Assembly: GCA_900767405.1 (NCBI GenBank)
Contig: CAAFZB010000001.1
Coordinates: 1-12,912, forward strand
From: Rikenellaceae bacterium
GTDB taxonomy: Bacteria; Bacteroidota; Bacteroidia; Bacteroidales; UBA932
Length of the DNA: 12,912 nt
Direction of reading: 5' to 3'
Made by a program: the position numbers and the translations under genes
Notes under the pieces: generated by a model
Seen by the model: only the letters and a program-made list of their open reading frames with translations
Told to the model about the DNA's origin: nothing
The model's database searches: none
Shown here: piece after piece, positions 1-7,562 of the stretch
Position numbering within the stretch: position 1 is the stretch's first letter
Layout: each line of letters starts with the position of its first letter

Positions 1-768
1 AAGGGCAGCGACAAGGGAATGAAGGTTCTCGAAGAGCTAGGGCGCCGTCAGGTGGAACTGTACGACACCTGCGGAGGACTGGAGGATGGAACTGATATGA
101 TTCTCAGCTTTGGGGGAGACGGTACGTTCCTCTATTCGGCGAGGACCTGCGTGCAGAAGGGGATTCCTATTCTGGGAGTCAACTGCGGAAGAATGGGATT
201 CCTCTCGGATGCAAGGCCTGGCTATGTGGTGGACGCAGTCCTGTCGGGAAATTATTCCGTCGAGGAGTGTGATATCCTTGCAATCGAGTCGGACTCGTTG
301 CCATCGGCCTTCTGGCCTTATGCCATAAACGAAGTCGCGCTTAACAGGACGGGCGCCCGCCTTGTTGCCATAGATGTATGGCTGGACGGCGTGAAACTGC
401 CTTCTTACTGGGCCGACGGACTTCTGGTAAGCACCAGCGCAGGGTCCACCGCTTATTCGCTCAGTGCGGGCGGGCCTATCTGCGCGCCTTCCCTGAATGC
501 CTTTCTCATTGTGCCGGTAGCGCCCCACAACCTCAACGTGAGGCCCCTGGTGGTTCCATCCGGCTCGGTCATAGAAATAGCCCCGCACGACAGTTCTGCT
601 GAGATTCTGTTTACTGTTGACAATCAGTCGGTTGTGCTGGACAGGGGAGTGCGGGTGAAGCTTAGCGTCGCGCCTTTCAGGATGCGCAGGGTACGGCTTT
701 CGAACCTGGGATTTTTCGATGCACTTCAGGAGAAGCTCTTCTGGGGTCAGGACATTAGAAACAAATAA
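1..768 (+). CDS. nadK: NAD kinase, 5'-truncated by window edge
   Basis: ATP-dependent phosphorylation of NAD to NADP in the cytoplasm. The frame is already open at base 1, and the first in-window ATG (base 19) gives only 249 residues. Bacterial NAD kinases are about 290 residues and have roughly 40 more residues before the GGDGT motif, so the true start probably lies upstream. Visible family motifs are GGDGT (112-126), the catalytic/nucleotide-binding loop; the NE pair (328-333) that contacts NAD; and the stretch from DGLLVST through GSTAYSLSAGGPI (415-480), followed by a histidine-containing HNLNVRPLVVP segment near 526-558. One mild oddity is SAGSTAY where most family members have PTGSTAY. 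It is followed by uppS after only 7 bases, which suggests co-transcription. The assignment is secure; only the N-terminus is missing. Confidence 0.95.
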   Translation, partial: KGSDKGMKVLEELGRRQVELYDTCGGLEDGTDMILSFGGDGTFLYSARTCVQKGIPILGVNCGRMGFLSDARPGYVVDAVLSGNYSVEECDILAIESDSLPSAFWPYAINEVALNRTGARLVAIDVWLDGVKLPSYWADGLLVSTSAGSTAYSLSAGGPICAPSLNAFLIVPVAPHNLNVRPLVVPSGSVIEIAPHDSSAEILFTVDNQSVVLDRGVRVKLSVAPFRMRRVRLSNLGFFDALQEKLFWGQDIRNK

Positions 769-775
769 ACCGTTT

Positions 776-1474
776 ATGCAAACTTTCGAGAAACTTCCAA
801 CTCACGTTTCAATTATTATGGACGGCAACGGCCGATGGGCCCAGCAGCACTCGCTGCCCAGGTTCAAGGGTCACTACGAGGGCGTGGAGAGCGTTCGTTC
901 GGTGGTGGAGAGCTGCTGTTCGCTGGGTATCAGATATCTTTCCCTCTTTGCATTCTCCGAGGAGAACTGGAACCGCCCTCAGGAAGAGGTTTCGCACCTT
1001 ATGGAACTGTTTGCCCGCAGTATGATGGCAGAGCAGAAGAACTTCGTCGAGAACGGAGTGAAGTTCGTGGTGTTGGGAAACCGGGAGCGTTTCGGCGACA
1101 AACTCAATTCCGCCATAGACGAGATGGCCCGCTCTACTGCTGCTGGACAGAGGCTTACGCTGATCGTGTTTCTGAGCTACAGCGGGAAATGGGATATCCT
1201 GCAGGCCGCAAGGAAGATGGCGCTTGAGCATCCCGACGGAAACTTCGATATGAATGACTTCTCGTCGGCCCTGGTTACCGACGGAATCCCGGACCCCGAC
1301 CTTCTGATCCGCACATCCGGAGAAATGCGCATAAGCAATTATATGCTGTGGCAGCTTTCGTATACCGAAATAGTGGTCGTTGACACACTTTGGCCTGATT
1401 TTAGAAAGACCAGTTTCCTCGATGCGCTCAGAGAATATGAAAAGCGCGACAGACGTTTCGGAAAAGTCAAATAA
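776..1474 (+). CDS. uppS: Undecaprenyl diphosphate synthase (cis-isoprenyl transferase)
   Basis: Condenses isopentenyl diphosphate units onto farnesyl diphosphate to make the C55 lipid carrier used for peptidoglycan and surface polysaccharide; a membrane-associated cytosolic enzyme. The 232-residue product has the family landmarks: HVSIIMDGNGRWA (10-22, with catalytic Asp16), RFKGH (29-33), FSEENWNRP (60-68), SYSGKWDI (134-141), and RTSGEMRIS (179-187) with Glu198 in the LWQLSYTE segment. The ATG at 776 was chosen because it places the MDGNGRWA motif at the usual distance from the N-terminus. An in-frame ATG at 719 would add 19 unconserved residues and overlap nadK by 50 bases. There is no clear Shine-Dalgarno sequence. 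The length is slightly below the usual 240-250 residues but all expected active-site residues are present. Confidence 0.96.
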   Translation: MQTFEKLPTHVSIIMDGNGRWAQQHSLPRFKGHYEGVESVRSVVESCCSLGIRYLSLFAFSEENWNRPQEEVSHLMELFARSMMAEQKNFVENGVKFVVLGNRERFGDKLNSAIDEMARSTAAGQRLTLIVFLSYSGKWDILQAARKMALEHPDGNFDMNDFSSALVTDGIPDPDLLIRTSGEMRISNYMLWQLSYTEIVVVDTLWPDFRKTSFLDALREYEKRDRRFGKVK

Positions 1475-1487
1475 TTCCGTATATTTG
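1456..1487 (+). promoter_or_regulatory. Candidate Bacteroidetes-type promoter for bamA
   Basis: TATATTTG at 1480-1487 matches the TAnnTTTG -7 element of Bacteroidetes sigma-ABfr promoters. A weak -33-like TTTCG (1456-1460) lies about 20 bases upstream, close to the usual spacing. The predicted start of transcription, near 1492, leaves a leader of only about 16 bases before the bamA ATG. The -33 element overlaps the end of uppS. This is motif matching only; bamA could also be read from upstream. Confidence 0.45.
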
Positions 1488-1507
1488 CACTCTTACTCGT
1501 AAGATAA

Positions 1508-4078
1508 ATGAAGTTCGAAAAATTGATTATTCTTCTGGCACTTGCGCTGCTCTCGTGTGCAGTTTACGCGCAGGCTCCGGAGGTCGATTATAACAGGCCT
1601 AAGAAGTACATCGTAGGAGGCGTCCGGGTTGAGGGAAACAGGTTCGTCAACGGCGAGCAGATTATCCAGATATCGGCGTTGGACAAGGGAATGGAGATAA
1701 CCGTTCCGGGTGACGACGTTTCCAACATTATCAAGAGACTGTGGGCCCAGAGATTTTTCGAAACGGTATCCCTGGAAATCGACAGCCTCTCAGCCGCAGG
1801 CGATTCTGCATATTTCGTAATCAAGATTACCGAGCGTCCCAGAATGTCCGGCTACAGCTTTACCGGAGTCAAGAAATCGGAGGACAAGGAAATCAGGGAC
1901 AGGCTGGGGCTCAAGAGAGGAAATGAGTTCTCGGACTACGTGTCCAAGACCTGCTGCGACATAATAAAGCGGTTCTATGCCGAGAAAGGCTTCCTCAAAT
2001 GTGAGGTGACTCCCGAGGTCAGGAAAGACACTATAATCAAAAATGCCATCAGGGTTGTCTTCAACGTCAACAAGGGCGACAAGGTCCGTATCAAGACCAT
2101 CAATTTCTACGGTAACGACCACGTGAAGGATTTCAAGCTTGCCAAGGCTATGAAGAACACCAAGTCCAATAAGATTTACAACTTCTTCAAGAGCAAGAAA
2201 TTCAAGGAGAAAGAGTACGCTACCGACCGCAAGGAAGTGCTTACTCCCTTCAACGAGGCGGGTTACCGCGATGCAAGACTCATCAAGGACTCTATCTACT
2301 ATATCACTCCCAACCGGCTGGGAATTGACTTCTATTTCGACGAAGGGGAGAAATACTATTTCAGGAACATAGAGTGGACCGGCAACTCCGTTTTCAATGC
2401 CGACCAGCTTAACGGAATCCTCGATCTCAAGAAGGGCGATGTCTATGACATAGTCTCTATGCAGAAGAGGCTCTTCGGAGGCGGCAAGGAAGGCGAGCAG
2501 GACGTTTCCAAGGTCTACAGGGACAACGGTTATCTTTTCTTTAACCTGACCCCCGTCGAGGTTACCATAGAGAATGACTCGGTCGACGTGGAACTCCGCG
2601 TTTCCGAAGGAAAGCAGGCGACGCTCAACAATATCGTGATAAACGGAAACGACCTCACCAACGAAAGGGTGGTCCGCCGTCAGATCTTCACCCGTCCGGG
2701 ATATCTTTTCAGCCAGAGCGACTTCGAACGTTCTGTCAGAGAGATCGCCTCTATGGGTCAGTTCGATGCCGAGGCGATTATGGACCCTCAGAAGGGCTAT
2801 TCGATAATCCCCAATGCCGCCAGCAGCACAGTGGACATTGTCTATAACGTGACCGAGAAACCTTCTTCGCAGCTTGAACTTTCGGGTGGATGGGGCGGAA
2901 ACACCTTCGTTGCAACCGTTGGCGTAAGCTTCAACAACTTCTCTACCCACCGTTTCTTTGAGAAGGGTGCCTGGAAGCCGGTTCCCTTGGGAGATGCCCA
3001 GAACCTGGCTTTCCGTTTCCAGACCAACGGAAACTATTACACAGCCCTGTCGGCCAGCTTCACCGAGCCCTGGCTCTTTGGAAAGAAACCTACATCGCTC
3101 AACGTGTCGGCGTATTTCACCCGTCAGACCGACTCCAATATCTGGATAGGAAGGCTCAGCAACAACCGTTCGATGGAGGTTTACGGTGCGGCGGCCCAGC
3201 TTGGATTCCGCCTCAAGTGGCCCGACAACTATTTCATAATGTACCACTCGCTCAGCTGGCAGTCATACAACCTGCACAACTGGTACAGCGGATACTTTAT
3301 CTTTGACGACGGTCTTTCCAACAACATAAACTACACGCTTACGCTTGCCAGGAACTCTACCGACCAGCAGATTTATCCCCGTATGGGAACAGACTTCTCG
3401 GTATCGGTGTCACTCACTCCTCCGTACTCCCTGTTCCGCAAGTATTCCTTCGATGCCAACGGCAACAGGATACCCGTTGCAAGCTGGAAGGACGTCGATT
3501 ATGACAACTGGACTTCGCAGAACCGCTACCGCTGGGTAGAGTACCACAAGTGGAAACTCAACTGCGCTTCCTATATAAAGCTTGCGGGAGACCTTGTGCT
3601 TATGGCCCGCGCCCAGTTCGGCTACCTGGGATACTACAACCGCAATCTGGGATATTCTCCTTTCGAGGGCTTCCTGGTGGGAGGTGACGGTATGTCGGGT
3701 TACAATACCTACGGTTCCGAGGTCATATCACTGCGTGGTTACACTAACTACTCGCTTACTCCGGTCCAGCTTACCGCATACAACTCCGGTGGTACGGCTT
3801 ATGCAGGTAACGTTTACGACAAGTTTACCCTGGAGCTCCGTTATCCCGTGGTCATGCAGCCTTCATCCACCATTTACGTGTTGGGATTCCTCGAAGGAGG
3901 TAACTGCTGGTCCGATATCAAGTACTTCAATCCCTTCCAGATGAAGAGGTCGGCCGGTGTGGGCGCCCGCGTATTCCTGCCTATGCTTGGATTGCTCGGT
4001 GTCGACTGGGGTTACGGTTTCGACGATCCCACGAACGGAAAGAGCCAGTTCCATTTTGTTATCGGACAACAATTTTAA
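1508..4078 (+). CDS. bamA: Outer membrane protein assembly factor BamA (Omp85 family)
   Basis: Central subunit of the machine that folds and inserts beta-barrel proteins into the outer membrane. The 856-residue protein begins with a signal peptide, with likely signal peptidase I cleavage after VYA (residue 21). Five POTRA repeats follow at about 34-110, 111-190, 191-281, 282-369 and 370-453, each starting with a hydrophobic-x-hydrophobic-x-G-N type strand (VRVEGN, INFYGN, IEWTGN and IVINGN are clear). From about 454 the sequence turns into alternating aromatic and polar strands of a 16-strand barrel. It carries the LRGY motif at 742-745, equivalent to the conserved (V/I)RG(F/Y) of loop 6, and ends in Phe856 as a beta-signal should. 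It lies 33 bases after uppS and 12 bases before skp, the usual envelope-biogenesis cluster. The somewhat long barrel is typical of Bacteroidetes. A Cys at 17 makes a lipobox-like LLSC, discussed separately. Confidence 0.96.
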   Translation: MKFEKLIILLALALLSCAVYAQAPEVDYNRPKKYIVGGVRVEGNRFVNGEQIIQISALDKGMEITVPGDDVSNIIKRLWAQRFFETVSLEIDSLSAAGDSAYFVIKITERPRMSGYSFTGVKKSEDKEIRDRLGLKRGNEFSDYVSKTCCDIIKRFYAEKGFLKCEVTPEVRKDTIIKNAIRVVFNVNKGDKVRIKTINFYGNDHVKDFKLAKAMKNTKSNKIYNFFKSKKFKEKEYATDRKEVLTPFNEAGYRDARLIKDSIYYITPNRLGIDFYFDEGEKYYFRNIEWTGNSVFNADQLNGILDLKKGDVYDIVSMQKRLFGGGKEGEQDVSKVYRDNGYLFFNLTPVEVTIENDSVDVELRVSEGKQATLNNIVINGNDLTNERVVRRQIFTRPGYLFSQSDFERSVREIASMGQFDAEAIMDPQKGYSIIPNAASSTVDIVYNVTEKPSSQLELSGGWGGNTFVATVGVSFNNFSTHRFFEKGAWKPVPLGDAQNLAFRFQTNGNYYTALSASFTEPWLFGKKPTSLNVSAYFTRQTDSNIWIGRLSNNRSMEVYGAAAQLGFRLKWPDNYFIMYHSLSWQSYNLHNWYSGYFIFDDGLSNNINYTLTLARNSTDQQIYPRMGTDFSVSVSLTPPYSLFRKYSFDANGNRIPVASWKDVDYDNWTSQNRYRWVEYHKWKLNCASYIKLAGDLVLMARAQFGYLGYYNRNLGYSPFEGFLVGGDGMSGYNTYGSEVISLRGYTNYSLTPVQLTAYNSGGTAYAGNVYDKFTLELRYPVVMQPSSTIYVLGFLEGGNCWSDIKYFNPFQMKRSAGVGARVFLPMLGLLGVDWGYGFDDPTNGKSQFHFVIGQQF

Positions 4079-4090
4079 TTAAATACAATT

Positions 4091-4654
4091 ATGAAAAAGA
4101 TTCTTTTTATCATCGCAATGGTGCTCGTTACTTCAAGTGCATTCGCACAGAAGTTCGGCCGCGTCAATTCAACCGAGTTGATTCAGCTTTGCCCTCAGGC
4201 AGATGAAGCCCGCGCTACCCTCCAGGCAGCAAGCAAGGAAGCTCAGGAGACTTATGCCGATATGACGGCAGAGTTCAGCAAGAAGTATGAAACATACCAG
4301 CAGAACGCCACCAAGTGGGCGGAGTCAATCCGTACCAGCAAGGAGAAAGAGCTTACCGATTTCCAGCAGCGCATTCAGGAGTATAGCCAGAGCGTTCAGC
4401 AGGAACTTCAGCAGAAAGAGCAGTCCCTTTTCCAGCCCATTATGGAAAAAGCTACCAAGATTATCGGCGAAATCGCTACAAAAGCCGGTTACGTTGCAGT
4501 TTTCGAAGTGGGTTCTCTTCCTTATATCGATGAATCACAGTGCGTCGACATTACTCCCGAAGCACGCAAGGCAATGGGCGTAAAGGAAGGCCGGACACTT
4601 GAATCACTGGCCGCAGAGCTTCAGCAGGCCCAGGCTACCGAACAGGCTAAATAA
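4091..4654 (+). CDS. skp: Skp/OmpH family periplasmic chaperone
   Basis: Holds unfolded outer-membrane proteins in solution during passage through the periplasm and hands them to the BAM complex. The 187-residue product has a signal peptide ending in AFA (cleavage after residue 19, mature protein starting QKFGRVNSTEL). It continues with a Gln/Glu/Lys-rich helical arm from about 35 to 125, which fits the coiled-coil tentacles of the Skp trimer. A short beta-forming core then includes AGYVAVFEVGSLPYID (132-147) and a Gln/Ala-rich tail. The signature N-terminal strand (GRVNSTELIQ) plus the C-terminal strand with a long helix between them is diagnostic of OmpH. The gap from bamA is 12 bases, so the two are probably co-translated partners. 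There is no Shine-Dalgarno sequence in the AT-rich leader. Only one ompH copy is present here. Confidence 0.92.
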   Translation: MKKILFIIAMVLVTSSAFAQKFGRVNSTELIQLCPQADEARATLQAASKEAQETYADMTAEFSKKYETYQQNATKWAESIRTSKEKELTDFQQRIQEYSQSVQQELQQKEQSLFQPIMEKATKIIGEIATKAGYVAVFEVGSLPYIDESQCVDITPEARKAMGVKEGRTLESLAAELQQAQATEQAK

Positions 4655-4669
4655 ACAGTTTGTCAAAAT

Positions 4670-6517
4670 ATGCAGCATAAAATTATAGACGCACAAGATG
4701 TCGTCATAAGATTTGCAGGAGATTCCGGAGATGGTATGCAGCTCACGGGATCTCTTTTTGCAGATATGTCGGCCATTTACGGCAATGGCCTCTCTACTTT
4801 CCCCGATTATCCGGCAGAAATCCGTGCACCTCACGGTACCGTATCGGGAGTATCGGGCTTCCAGGTTCACATTGGTTCCCGCAAGGTTACAACCCCCGGT
4901 GACTTCTGTGATATGCTTATTGCAATGAACCCCGCGGCTCTCAAGGCCAATGCAAAATGGTGCAAGCGCCACGCGATGATTCTTGTCGATGACGATGCCT
5001 TTGACGAGGCTGGAATGAGCAAGGCCGGTTTCAAGACCGGGAATCCTTTCGAGGAACTCGGAGTCGAGGACCGGACCATAATCGTCTCTCCTATCACAAC
5101 TCTGACCAAGGAGAGTCTGAAAGACAGCGGAATGGACAACAAGGCTATTCTCAAGTGCAAGAATATGTTCACTCTGGGTATTGCCTGCTATATCTTCAAC
5201 CGCCCTCTGGAGCCTATCTTCAATTATCTCGAGAGGAAATTCTCCAAGAAGCACCCCGAGGTGATTGCTCCCAACAGGAAAGTGCTCAGCGACGGATTCA
5301 ACTATGCGGCCAATATCCAGGCCATTGCAAACACATATACCGTAGAGCCCATCAAGGATGCTCCCAAGGGTACCTACCGCAATATCAACGGTAACCAGGC
5401 TACCGCCTGGGGTCTGCTTGCGGCATCCGAGAAGTCCGGCCTGCCCCTGTTCTGCGGTTCTTATCCTATTACGCCGGCTACCGGAATCCTGGAGGAGCTG
5501 GCTCTCCACAAGAATCTTGGAGCCAAGACCGTCCAGGCCGAGGATGAGATTGCCGGAATCTGTACGGCAATAGGAGCTTCCTATGCCGGAAACCTTGCCG
5601 TTACCACAACATCGGGTCCCGGACTTTCCCTCAAGAGCGAGGCTCTGGGTCTTGCAGTGATGGCGGAACTTCCGCTTGTGCTCGTGGACGTTCAGCGTGG
5701 CGGTCCTTCTACCGGCCTTCCTACCAAGACCGAGCAGACCGACCTTTCACAGGCTCTCTACGGACGCAACGGAGAGTGTCCCATTCCTGTTGTATGCGCC
5801 CATTCTCCCGCCAACTGCTTTGACGCTGCCTTCAATGCCGCGAAGATAGCCCTGGAGCATATGACACCCGTTATTCTGCTCTCCGAAGGTTTCCTTGGAA
5901 ACGGCAGCGAGCCCTGGTGCATTCCTTCTATGAAGGATTATCCTGCAATCAAACCTCCCTATGTTGACGGAAGCATAAAGGAAGGCGAGAAGTTTATGCC
6001 TTTCGAAAGGAATGAAAAGAATATGGTTCCCTATTGGGCCCTGCCCGGACAGAAGGGCTATGAGCACCGCAAGGGAGGGCTTGAGAAGACCCACGCAGGA
6101 GTCATCTCCACAGACCCTGCAAACCACGAGATGATGGTACGCGAGCGTGCGGCCAAGGTTGCTGCGATAGCTTCCGACATTCCGGCGCTTACCGTAGATG
6201 GAGCTGCTTCAGGAAAACTGCTCGTAGTTGGCTGGGGCGGAACATACGGCCATATCTCAAGCGCCGTCGAGGAACTCAGGGAAGAGGGCGTAAACGTATC
6301 TTTCGCTCACTTCGACTATATCAATCCTCTGCCGGCAAACACCGCTGCCGTGTTCTCTTCTTTCGAGAAGATTCTGGTATGCGAGCTCAACAGCGGTCAG
6401 TTCGCGAATTATCTTCGCGCAGTATTCCCGGAATTCGAATTCCACAAGTGTAACAAAATACAGGGCCAGCCTTTCCTCGTAGAGGAACTCAAGCAAGCCG
6501 TTAAGAAGGAATTATAG
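4670..6517 (+). CDS. korA: 2-oxoglutarate:ferredoxin oxidoreductase, fused gamma-alpha subunit
   Basis: With KorB, oxidatively decarboxylates 2-oxoglutarate to succinyl-CoA and reduces ferredoxin; the reaction is reversible and cytosolic. The 615-residue protein is a fusion. Residues about 10-190 form the gamma domain (GDSGDGMQLTG near 17-27, then FPDYPAEIRAPHG). A linker leads to the alpha domain from about 230, with YPITPAT at 265-271, the TTSGPGLSLKSEALGLA stretch near 313-330, and RGGPSTGLPTKTEQTDL, which contributes to the active site. A C-terminal transketolase-like domain near 515-560 starts with LLVVGWGGTYGH. This gamma-alpha fusion is normal for two-subunit enzymes. It starts 15 bases after skp without a Shine-Dalgarno sequence, and its stop is 2 bases from the korB start. 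Substrate choice (2-oxoglutarate rather than another 2-oxoacid) rests on overall resemblance to Bacteroidetes KorA and is less certain than the family. Confidence 0.93.
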   Translation: MQHKIIDAQDVVIRFAGDSGDGMQLTGSLFADMSAIYGNGLSTFPDYPAEIRAPHGTVSGVSGFQVHIGSRKVTTPGDFCDMLIAMNPAALKANAKWCKRHAMILVDDDAFDEAGMSKAGFKTGNPFEELGVEDRTIIVSPITTLTKESLKDSGMDNKAILKCKNMFTLGIACYIFNRPLEPIFNYLERKFSKKHPEVIAPNRKVLSDGFNYAANIQAIANTYTVEPIKDAPKGTYRNINGNQATAWGLLAASEKSGLPLFCGSYPITPATGILEELALHKNLGAKTVQAEDEIAGICTAIGASYAGNLAVTTTSGPGLSLKSEALGLAVMAELPLVLVDVQRGGPSTGLPTKTEQTDLSQALYGRNGECPIPVVCAHSPANCFDAAFNAAKIALEHMTPVILLSEGFLGNGSEPWCIPSMKDYPAIKPPYVDGSIKEGEKFMPFERNEKNMVPYWALPGQKGYEHRKGGLEKTHAGVISTDPANHEMMVRERAAKVAAIASDIPALTVDGAASGKLLVVGWGGTYGHISSAVEELREEGVNVSFAHFDYINPLPANTAAVFSSFEKILVCELNSGQFANYLRAVFPEFEFHKCNKIQGQPFLVEELKQAVKKEL

Positions 6518-6519
6518 TT

Positions 6520-7539
6520 ATGGCAGATCTTACATTCAAGGATTTCAAGAGCGACCAGGAAGTTCGTTGGTGCCCGGGATGCGGCGACCACGCTGTGCTG
6601 GCATCTTTGCAGAGGGCTTTGCCAAAGGTGAGCCAGGCTCTGGGATATGAAAAGGAGCGTTTTGTAGTGGTTTCCGGAATCGGATGCTCGTCACGCCTTC
6701 CTTACTATATGAATACATACGGGTTCCACAGCATTCACGGGCGCGCTACTGCGATAAGCACCGGAATCAAGGTTGCGAACCCCGAACTGTCCATCTGGCA
6801 GGCCTGCGGTGACGGAGATGCCCTGGCTATCGGAGGCAACCATTTCATCCACGCCATCAGAAGGAACGTGAATATCAACATTATGCTCTTCAATAACCAG
6901 ATTTACGGTCTTACAAAGGGTCAGTACAGTCCTACCTCAAAGTTGGGCGCCATTACCAAGACCTCTCCCTACGGAACCGTAGAGAATCCTTTCAACCCAG
7001 GCTCTCTGGTGCTGGGCGCAAAGGGAACCTTCTTCGCAAGGTCTCTGGACGTTGAACTTGCTCTCAACGAGGAAATACTTACTAAGGCCGCATTGCACAA
7101 CGGCTGCTCTGTAGTGGAGTTCCTGACCAACTGCGTCATCTTCAATGACGGTGCCCACAAGGGTATCTCGGATCCCGCAGTGCGCGCAGACAAGACCATC
7201 GTGCTCAAGCAGGGCGAGAAGATGCTGTTCGGAAAGGATCAAAACAAAGGCCTCGTATTCGAAAACAACAGCCTTAAGGTTGTCACGATAGGGGAGAACG
7301 GCTACACGCTCGACGACATTCTGGTACACGATGCTTCTTCGGACAACTTCGCGCTGCAGATGGCTCTCGCCGATATGAAGGGCCCTGATTTCCCCGTAGC
7401 TCTTGGCGTAATCAGGGATGTCAAGGACATCACTTACGACGAGGGAGTGCGCAACCAGGTGAATGAAGTAACCGCCAAGTCCAAGATTCACTGTGTGGAT
7501 GACCTGCTTCACAGCGGCTCCACCTGGGAGGTGAAATAG
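6520..7539 (+). CDS. korB: 2-oxoglutarate:ferredoxin oxidoreductase, TPP-binding beta subunit
   Basis: Partner of KorA that carries thiamine diphosphate and a [4Fe-4S] cluster and passes electrons to ferredoxin. The 339-residue protein contains WCPGCG (17-22), GIGCSS (53-58), the TPP/Mg motif beginning ACGDGDALAIGGNH (95-108) and ending in FNNQIYGLTKGQYSPTS (124-140). Cys18, Cys21, Cys56 and a distal Cys (196 or 205) match the four-cysteine cluster pattern known for two-subunit 2-oxoacid:ferredoxin oxidoreductases. The gene lies 2 bases after korA. An AAGGA sequence at 6506-6510, within the end of korA, could serve as a ribosome-binding site about 9 bases before the ATG, but the close coupling alone could supply ribosomes. 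No separate ferredoxin-like delta subunit gene is adjacent, so the electron acceptor is an unlinked ferredoxin. Confidence 0.94.
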   Translation: MADLTFKDFKSDQEVRWCPGCGDHAVLASLQRALPKVSQALGYEKERFVVVSGIGCSSRLPYYMNTYGFHSIHGRATAISTGIKVANPELSIWQACGDGDALAIGGNHFIHAIRRNVNINIMLFNNQIYGLTKGQYSPTSKLGAITKTSPYGTVENPFNPGSLVLGAKGTFFARSLDVELALNEEILTKAALHNGCSVVEFLTNCVIFNDGAHKGISDPAVRADKTIVLKQGEKMLFGKDQNKGLVFENNSLKVVTIGENGYTLDDILVHDASSDNFALQMALADMKGPDFPVALGVIRDVKDITYDEGVRNQVNEVTAKSKIHCVDDLLHSGSTWEVK

Positions 7540-7562
7540 ACTTGCCTTACCGCACAACCGTT

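Noticed and set aside
719..775. Upstream ATG start for uppS overlapping nadK
   Set aside because: It would add 19 residues with no family counterpart before the conserved HVSIIMDGNGRWA region; the ATG at 776 fits the family N-terminus.
1790..3247. Long open frame on the - strand opposite bamA (about 485 codons)
   Set aside because: It is antisense to an unmistakable BamA, its predicted product has no recognisable domains, and it arises from the codon bias of bamA.
4076..4083. TTAATTAA palindrome at the bamA stop codon
   Set aside because: It is short, AT-only, and expected by chance in an AT-rich gap; it cannot form a stable hairpin.
6430..6443. Perfect 14-bp palindrome GGAATTCGAATTCC
   Set aside because: It lies within the korA coding sequence and encodes ordinary Glu-Phe codons repeated as EFEF; no loop for a hairpin and no sign of an operator.
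7542..7562. TTG start for the ABC transporter
   Set aside because: It adds only seven residues with no supporting ribosome-binding site; the ATG at 7563 begins the hydrophobic helix directly.
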